Shown piece by piece: positions 7,121 to 10,390 of a stretch of 10,390 nucleotides of DNA. The stretch's first letter is position 1; the number at the start of each line of letters is the position of its first letter. Below the pieces are notes generated by a model, which was given only the letters and a program-made list of their open reading frames with translations, ran no database searches and was not told the origin of the DNA. Position numbers and translations under genes: made by a program. The DNA lies in NCBI GenBank assembly GCA_017617775.1, contig JAFZVO010000042.1, positions 1 through 10,390 of the forward strand, read 5' to 3'. The stretch is from Bacilli bacterium. Its GTDB lineage: Bacteria > Bacillota_I > Bacilli_A > RFN20 > CAG-826.

Positions 7121-7825
7121 ATGGGAAGAGCACATGAAGTTAGAGCGAAAGCCATGGCCGCGACTGCTGCGGCGAGAAGCGCGCTATTTATGCGTGCCAG
7201 TAAAGAAATCTATATGGCGGCGAAATCTGGTGAACCTGATCCAGATATGAACCTTGCTTTAAGAAGCGCGATTGAAAAATGGAAAGGTCAAAACGTCACT
7301 AAAGATGTTATTGAAAGAGCGATTCAAAAAGCCAAAGGTGGCTCCGCTGAAAGCTATACATCAGGTTTATACGAAGCTTTTGGTCCAGGCAATTCCTATT
7401 TCATCATTGAATCTTTAACTGACAACACTAATAGAGCGTTAACAGAAATCAGAACAGCGATTACCAAAAAAGGTGGTCACTTAGGTACTGTCGCCTATAA
7501 CTTCACTCAATACGGTGTTCTTGCTTTTAAAGGCAATAACCGCGATGAAGTGGAAGAGACTTTAATCTTAGGCGATGTCGATGTCAGCAGCGTCACTGAA
7601 GAAGAAGGCGTCATCGAAGTTCTCGTGAACCCAAGTGATTTCGGCAAAGCCAGAGATGTCTTAGACGGCATGGGCATTAAAGAATTCGAAGTCGCAGAAA
7701 TCTCTTATATTTCAAATGAATATATTGAAATTACTGATCCTGAAGATCGCCGTAAATTCGATGAACTCTGTGATATGTTAGACGAATTACAAGATGTTCA
7801 AAACGTCTTCCATAACGTCAAATAG
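7121..7825 (+). CDS. YebC/PmpR/TACO1 family protein, YeeN-like subgroup
   Basis: 234 residues covering all three domains of the family: a basic N-terminal helical domain (about 1-75, with KEIYMAAKSGEPDPDMNLALR and DVIERAIQKAKGG), then YEAFGPGNSYFIIESLTDNTNR and TKKGGHLGTVAYNFTQYGVL, then a C-terminal acidic part. The start MGRAHEVRAKAM differs from the MAGHSKWANIKHRK start of classic YebC and, with GEPDPDMN, resembles the YeeN-like (YebC2) branch. The family was long annotated as transcriptional regulators. The mitochondrial member TACO1 and, more recently, bacterial members are linked to translation through difficult nascent chains such as polyproline. It is inserted between truA and rplM, which are adjacent in Bacillus. 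It has its own promoter and a good GAGGA ribosome binding site. Its stop abuts the stop of the opposing glycosyltransferase gene. Confidence 0.92.
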   Translation: MGRAHEVRAKAMAATAAARSALFMRASKEIYMAAKSGEPDPDMNLALRSAIEKWKGQNVTKDVIERAIQKAKGGSAESYTSGLYEAFGPGNSYFIIESLTDNTNRALTEIRTAITKKGGHLGTVAYNFTQYGVLAFKGNNRDEVEETLILGDVDVSSVTEEEGVIEVLVNPSDFGKARDVLDGMGIKEFEVAEISYISNEYIEITDPEDRRKFDELCDMLDELQDVQNVFHNVK

Positions 7826-8764
7826 TTATAGACACTCTTTAATATAAGATTCCCAAACCTCTCCCTCAATTGGTAGAGGTTTTTTAGACTTCAACTTTTT
7901 AAGTTGCTCTCTATATAAGCGGAGATGTTTAAAAGGACCATGACCAAATTCTTTCTTTAAGAGGTTGGCATCATGGAACATTGACCAATAACTGCGTGGA
8001 AATGTTTTTTGAAAGGCTTTAACATATTCTTCTCCGGCTTGATCGCAAAGATGTCGGATTAACGCAAAGGTATAGAGATGGAAATTGAACCTCTCTTTAT
8101 TGACGACATTGGTTAAAGAAGTTGGGTTAACCCTATAGTAGTGGAGAGGAGTCTTTATTGATTTCATTGATTTGATATTGAGAAGGACACTGAATAATGT
8201 CGCAGTGTCTTCAAAGAGGGCTCTCGCTCTTTTTGGGAAATAGATTTGATGCTCGGTGAAGAGTTCTTTTTTAAACATCTTATTCCAGAGAAAACTGCGG
8301 AGACTCGTGTCCCAAAGCATCGCTTTTACAGATTGGACAGAATTCCAAGTTTTATTTGAGGAAAATGGATACTTTTTGCTCTTTCCTTCACAGTATGAAT
8401 AGAAATTGCAATTGACGATATCATAACCTTTTTTGGCTTCTTCATATAGGGTTTTAAGATAATCACGATGATAAAAATCATCGCTATCTAAGAAACAGAT
8501 GTATCTACCACTTGCTTTGGAGACTCCTTTATATCTGCTGATCGCGGGACCGGGAGCTTCTTCGATTTCCAAGAGAACAAAATTATTATATTTTTTAGCA
8601 TACTCTAAAGCGATTTCTCTGCTTTTATCCTTGCATGGACAAAGGACACCGATCACCTCATATGGAACCTCGATTGATTGGTTGAAAGTGGAATCTAAAC
8701 ACTCTCTGAGGTACTGCTCAGCATTATAGATTGGAACGATGATAGAAATCTCAATGTTATTCAT
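7826..8764 (-). CDS. GT-A fold glycosyltransferase, family 2
   Basis: 312 residues. The N-terminal GT-A domain has ISIIVPIYNAEQYLRECLDS at about 6-25, GPAISRYKGVSKASGRYICFLDSDD at 72-96 with the metal-binding DxD-like DSDD (93-96), and FLWNKMFKK plus an acidic FEDTATLF further on, where the catalytic-base ED pattern occurs in GT2 enzymes. These enzymes move a sugar from a nucleotide-sugar donor to a surface polysaccharide, teichoic acid or glycolipid; donor and acceptor cannot be told. No membrane segment is seen. Odd: where GT2 enzymes normally have VDDGSTDNS, this protein has VLCPCKDKS (40-48), so both Asp residues of the nucleotide-binding loop are missing. It is the only minus-strand gene, placed between yebC and rplM. 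Its start follows a consensus promoter with no ribosome binding site. Confidence 0.85.
   Translation of the reverse strand: MNNIEISIIVPIYNAEQYLRECLDSTFNQSIEVPYEVIGVLCPCKDKSREIALEYAKKYNNFVLLEIEEAPGPAISRYKGVSKASGRYICFLDSDDFYHRDYLKTLYEEAKKGYDIVNCNFYSYCEGKSKKYPFSSNKTWNSVQSVKAMLWDTSLRSFLWNKMFKKELFTEHQIYFPKRARALFEDTATLFSVLLNIKSMKSIKTPLHYYRVNPTSLTNVVNKERFNFHLYTFALIRHLCDQAGEEYVKAFQKTFPRSYWSMFHDANLLKKEFGHGPFKHLRLYREQLKKLKSKKPLPIEGEVWESYIKECL
7855..7885 (+). terminator. Intrinsic terminator of yebC, inside the opposing gene
   Basis: An 8-bp perfect stem pairs 7855-7862 (AAACCTCT) with 7875-7882, and can add two further pairs in the loop. The T-run covers 7880-7885, so its first three bases belong to the stem. 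It lies 30 bases after the yebC stop, within the last codons of the minus-strand glycosyltransferase gene. There is no T-run in the other direction, so it acts on plus-strand transcripts. Confidence 0.75.
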
Positions 8765-8773
8765 TCTTTTTTA

Positions 8774-8803
8774 ATTATAAAAAAAGGTTTGATAAGGTGT
8801 CAA
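8774..8803 (-). promoter_or_regulatory. Consensus promoter of the glycosyltransferase gene
   Basis: On the minus strand, TTGACA (8803-8798) and TATAAT (8779-8774) are separated by 18 bases; both boxes match the consensus perfectly. Transcription would start at about 8767, three bases before the ATG (8764-8762), leaving no room for a ribosome binding site. The -35 box faces that of the rplM promoter 25 bases away. Confidence 0.75.
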
Positions 8804-8828
8804 CCTGACAACTCTCGTAAAAAATTAG

Positions 8829-8857
8829 TTGACACACGTATGATATGTACGTATGAT
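8829..8857 (+). promoter_or_regulatory. Promoter of rplM-rpsI with a spacer inverted repeat
   Basis: TTGACA (8829-8834), 17 bases, then TATGAT (8852-8857), an almost ideal sigma-A promoter. Start of transcription is predicted near 8864. The spacer holds the inverted repeat ACGTA (8836-8840) and TACGT (8848-8852), which could be an operator. ACGTATGAT also occurs twice, at 8836-8844 and 8849-8857. Confidence 0.75.
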
Positions 8858-8863
8858 TTATAT

Positions 8864-8931
8864 CGGCACTATGCCAAAATAATGAAGTCCCCGGTAAGGA
8901 AAAAGTTAGTTTGGTAAAAGGAGGAATCGTT
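8864..8931 (+). promoter_or_regulatory. Structured rplM leader, candidate L13 autoregulatory RNA
   Basis: About 68 bases lie between the predicted start of transcription and the rplM ATG. GGCA (8865-8868) can pair with TGCC (8872-8875) in a small hairpin. Alternatively, 8872-8878 can pair with 8910-8916 in a 7-bp helix that closes the leader just before the ribosome binding site AAAGGAGG (8917-8924). Bacilli often carry a ribosomal protein leader here (the L13 leader family); I could not run a covariance search. Confidence 0.5.
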
Positions 8932-9372
8932 ATGCAACGTCAAACTACAATTGCAAAAAATAGCGAAATCCAACGTAAATGGTATGTCGTCGATGCAAAA
9001 GACAAACCATTAGGTAGATTAGCCTCTCAAGTCGCCCAAGTTTTAACTGGTAAAGTTAAACCCACATACACCCCAAATGTTGATTGCGGTGATTACGTGA
9101 TCATCATCAATGCTGATCAAGTCAGCTTAAGCGGTGATAAGGTGCACACTAAGAAGTATTACAATGCTTCTGGTTTCCCAGGTGGATTAAGAGTTAGAAC
9201 TGCTGGTGAAATGAAAGAGAAATTTCCATGTGAAATGGTCGAGAGATCAGTCCATGGTATGCTCCCAAAAGGACGTTTAGGTCGTCAAATCGAAAAGAAA
9301 CTATTCGTCTATGCTGGTAGCGAGCACAAACATGAAGCTCAAAAGCCTGAAGTGCTTGAGCTCAAATACTAG
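8932..9372 (+). CDS. rplM: 50S ribosomal protein L13
   Basis: Early-assembly protein of the large ribosomal subunit that binds 23S rRNA. 146 residues, typical. Seen: [26 protein letters not shown] near the N-terminus, [33 protein letters not shown], and the C-terminal [30 protein letters not shown]. The ATG at 8932 is chosen over a TTG at 8911 because AAAGGAGG (8917-8924) has a seven-base spacing to the ATG and would lie inside the longer form. It is followed by rpsI after 14 bases, the universal pair. Confidence 0.98.
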   Translation: MQRQTTIAKNSEIQRKWYVVDAKDKPLGRLASQVAQVLTGKVKPTYTPNVDCGDYVIIINADQVSLSGDKVHTKKYYNASGFPGGLRVRTAGEMKEKFPCEMVERSVHGMLPKGRLGRQIEKKLFVYAGSEHKHEAQKPEVLELKY

Positions 9373-9386
9373 GAGGAAAAGATAAT

Positions 9387-9779
9387 ATGGCAAAAACTGC
9401 ACAATATTATGGCACTGGTAGAAGAAAATCTTCTATCGCCCGTGTCTATGTCACTCCTGGTAAGGGAAAGATCGTCGTCAATGGTCGTCCTGTTGACGAA
9501 TACATGCCATATGCCACATTGGTCATGGATCTCAAACAACCATTAACATTAACAGGCACTGAAACTAAATATGATGTGAATGCTGATGTTAAGGGTGGTG
9601 GATTCACTGGTCAAGCTGGTGCGATCAGACTTGGTATCGCCCGTGCCTTATTAGAAGCGGGATGCGATAGACATGTTCTCAAGGTCGGCGGTATGTTGAC
9701 AAGAGATTCTAGAGCGAAAGAACGTAAGAAATACGGTCTCAAAGCTGCTCGTAGAGCTCCACAATTCTCAAAACGTTAA
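9387..9779 (+). CDS. rpsI: 30S ribosomal protein S9
   Basis: Small-subunit protein whose basic C-terminal tail reaches the P-site tRNA. 130 residues, full length. Seen: [16 protein letters not shown] at the start, [20 protein letters not shown] in the middle, and the tail [27 protein letters not shown], ending in the conserved SKR. The ribosome binding site AGGAGG (9371-9376) overlaps the rplM stop codon, so translation of the two is coupled. Confidence 0.98.
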   Translation: MAKTAQYYGTGRRKSSIARVYVTPGKGKIVVNGRPVDEYMPYATLVMDLKQPLTLTGTETKYDVNADVKGGGFTGQAGAIRLGIARALLEAGCDRHVLKVGGMLTRDSRAKERKKYGLKAARRAPQFSKR

Positions 9780-9787
9780 GATTTATT

Positions 9788-9809
9788 TGGGGGAGATTTT
9801 TCTCCCCCA
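9788..9809 (+). other. GC-rich stem-loop after rpsI without a T-run
   Basis: A perfect 9-bp stem (TGGGGGAGA at 9788-9796 with 9801-9809) closes a TTTT loop eight bases after the rpsI stop. It sits where a terminator is expected, but the downstream bases (CATCTAAACG) contain no T-run in either direction. It may be a weak terminator or an mRNA 3'-end stabiliser. Confidence 0.6.
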
Positions 9810-9820
9810 CATCTAAACGA

Positions 9821-9848
9821 ATTGCAATTTATCTTCTAGCATTATAAA
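9821..9848 (+). promoter_or_regulatory. Probable promoter of the tRNA cluster
   Basis: ATTGCA/TTGCAA at 9821-9827 and TATAAA at 9843-9848 are separated by 15-16 bases. Transcription would start near 9855, about ten bases before the first tRNA. The spacing is short, so this is a moderate call. Confidence 0.45.
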
Positions 9849-9864
9849 CTAGATAAGCACATTT

Positions 9865-9941
<77 letters not shown>

Positions 9942-9986
9942 AATTGCGAATAACCCTTGGAGCAATCTAAGGGTTTATAATTCTCA

Positions 9987-10061
9987 GGACACTTAGTTCA
10001 GCGGGAGAACGCTTCCTTCACACGGAAGAGGTCACAGGTTCGATCCCTGTAGTGTCCACCA
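9987..10061 (+). tRNA. tRNA-Val, anticodon CAC
   Basis: 75 bases with encoded CCA. Acceptor stem GGACACT/AGTGTCC is perfect. The D-arm is GTTC/GAAC, and the anticodon stem CTTCC/GGAAG closes TTCACAC with CAC at 10019-10021. The T-arm is ACAGG, loop TTCGATC, then CCTGT. CAC reads only GUG, so this is presumably a supplement to a UAC-anticodon tRNA-Val elsewhere. Confidence 0.95.
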
Positions 10062-10069
10062 TAATAGAT

Positions 10070-10145
10070 GCCATCTTAGCTCAATTGGCAGAGCAATTGA
10101 TTTGTAATCAATAGGTTGCTGGTTCGATTCCGGTAGATGGCACCA
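10070..10145 (+). tRNA. tRNA-Thr, anticodon TGT
   Basis: 76 bases with encoded CCA. Acceptor stem GCCATCT/AGATGGC is perfect. The anticodon stem ATTGA/TCAAT closes TTTGTAA with TGT at 10103-10105. The T-arm is GCTGG/CCGGT with G-U pairs and loop TTCGATT. It lies only eight bases after tRNA-Val, so the two are surely cut from one transcript. Confidence 0.96.
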
Positions 10146-10155
10146 TTAGGTTAGT

Positions 10156-10186
10156 AACAGTGTTGTTTATACAGCACTGTTTTTTT
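10156..10186 (+). terminator. Intrinsic terminator of the tRNA cluster
   Basis: An 11-bp stem (10156-10166 with 10171-10181, one G-U pair) closes a four-base TTAT loop and runs directly into a T-run at 10180-10186. It lies ten bases after tRNA-Thr. Confidence 0.9.
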
Positions 10187-10206
10187 GTTACAATAATAGT
10201 TGAGGA
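10186..10206 (+). promoter_or_regulatory. Extended -10 promoter and ribosome binding site of the last gene
   Basis: TG at 10186-10187, one base, then TACAAT at 10189-10194 form an extended -10 element that starts within the terminator T-run. Transcription would start near 10201. GAGGA (10202-10206) stands nine bases before the ATG at 10216. No clear -35 box is seen. Confidence 0.5.
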
Positions 10207-10215
10207 TATTTCTAT

Positions 10216-10390
10216 ATGAAGAAACACAAGGCACTGAAAATCGTTTTGATTTCTCTTTGTTCGGTTTTTGTTTTGCTCATCGCTTTTATCGGTGGGGCGT
10301 TGATTTTTGCTTCGGCGACAACCCTTCAGGTCAAAGATCAAGAAGAAATGCAAATCGATGGCGAAGTAGTCGCGAAAGTCAACAAAGATA
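10216..10390 (+). CDS. Membrane-anchored protein, 3' end cut by window edge
   Basis: 58 residues are visible, beginning MKKHKALKIVLISL. A basic N-terminus is followed by one hydrophobic segment (about 8-33) and then a polar, acidic outer part (KDQEEMQIDGEVVAKVNKD). This looks like an N-terminal membrane anchor or an uncleaved signal sequence for an extracytoplasmic protein. The ATG is supported by GAGGA nine bases upstream, and the frame stays open to the window end. Firmicute membrane-tethered endonuclease/exonuclease/phosphatase-family proteins can begin this way, but nothing visible is diagnostic, so I give no function. It is separated from the tRNA genes by a terminator and has its own promoter. 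Confidence 0.75.
   Translation, partial: MKKHKALKIVLISLCSVFVLLIAFIGGALIFASATTLQVKDQEEMQIDGEVVAKVNKD

Noticed and set aside
8911..8931. Longer rplM reading from a TTG start
   Set aside because: The extra seven codons contain the ribosome binding site for the ATG at 8932 and do not match L13 N-termini.
10108..10353. Minus-strand open reading frame ending in a GIEPATY sequence
   Set aside because: Its end is the antisense of the tRNA-Thr gene, a well-known source of false proteins, and it runs through the terminator and against a better supported plus-strand gene.

Overview
The window comes from an AT-leaning Gram-positive genome of the Bacillota, most likely a Bacilli relative close to Erysipelotrichia, RF39 or Acholeplasma-type lineages. 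The lineage is inferred from gene order, not proven. Evidence for it: a cysS-rlmB-sigH series and an ecfA1-ecfA2-ecfT-truA...rplM-rpsI series in Bacillus-like order, consensus sigma-A promoters, AGGAGG-type ribosome binding sites, tRNA genes with encoded CCA, and tight gene packing. Tryptophans are TGG and ecfA2 ends at a TGA, so the standard bacterial code fits.

Layout. Positions 1-1095 carry the end of a lemA gene and a GtrA-like membrane protein gene. Positions 1105-3798 carry cysS, rlmB and a divergent SigH-like sigma factor gene. Positions 3819-7077 carry the energising module of an ECF vitamin/metal transporter (two ATPases and EcfT), followed by truA. Positions 7121-7825 carry a YebC/YeeN-type gene. 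A GT2 glycosyltransferase gene lies on the minus strand at 7826-8764, end to end with yebC. A divergent promoter region (8765-8931) then drives rplM-rpsI (8932-9779). Three tRNA genes (Ile-GAT, Val-CAC, Thr-TGT) follow at 9865-10145 and end at a strong intrinsic terminator. The start of a membrane-anchored protein runs off the window end.

How the parts relate. Most genes serve translation (CysS, RlmB, TruA, L13, S9, tRNAs, probably YebC). The ECF module is housekeeping nutrient uptake and needs S-components encoded elsewhere. No defence system, prophage, CRISPR array or insertion sequence is visible, and I do not see a new multi-gene system.

The points worth a second look are mostly about arrangement and regulation. 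The sigH-ecfA1 junction removes the whole ribosomal/RNA-polymerase supercluster that lies between these genes in Bacillus. A hairpin appears to hide the ribosome binding site of the TTG-started sigma gene. Three genes have a TATAAT box 7-9 bases before the start codon, suggesting leaderless mRNAs. The glycosyltransferase lacks the usual DD of its nucleotide-binding loop. A terminator for yebC is written inside the opposing gene. The rplM leader can form two mutually exclusive structures.
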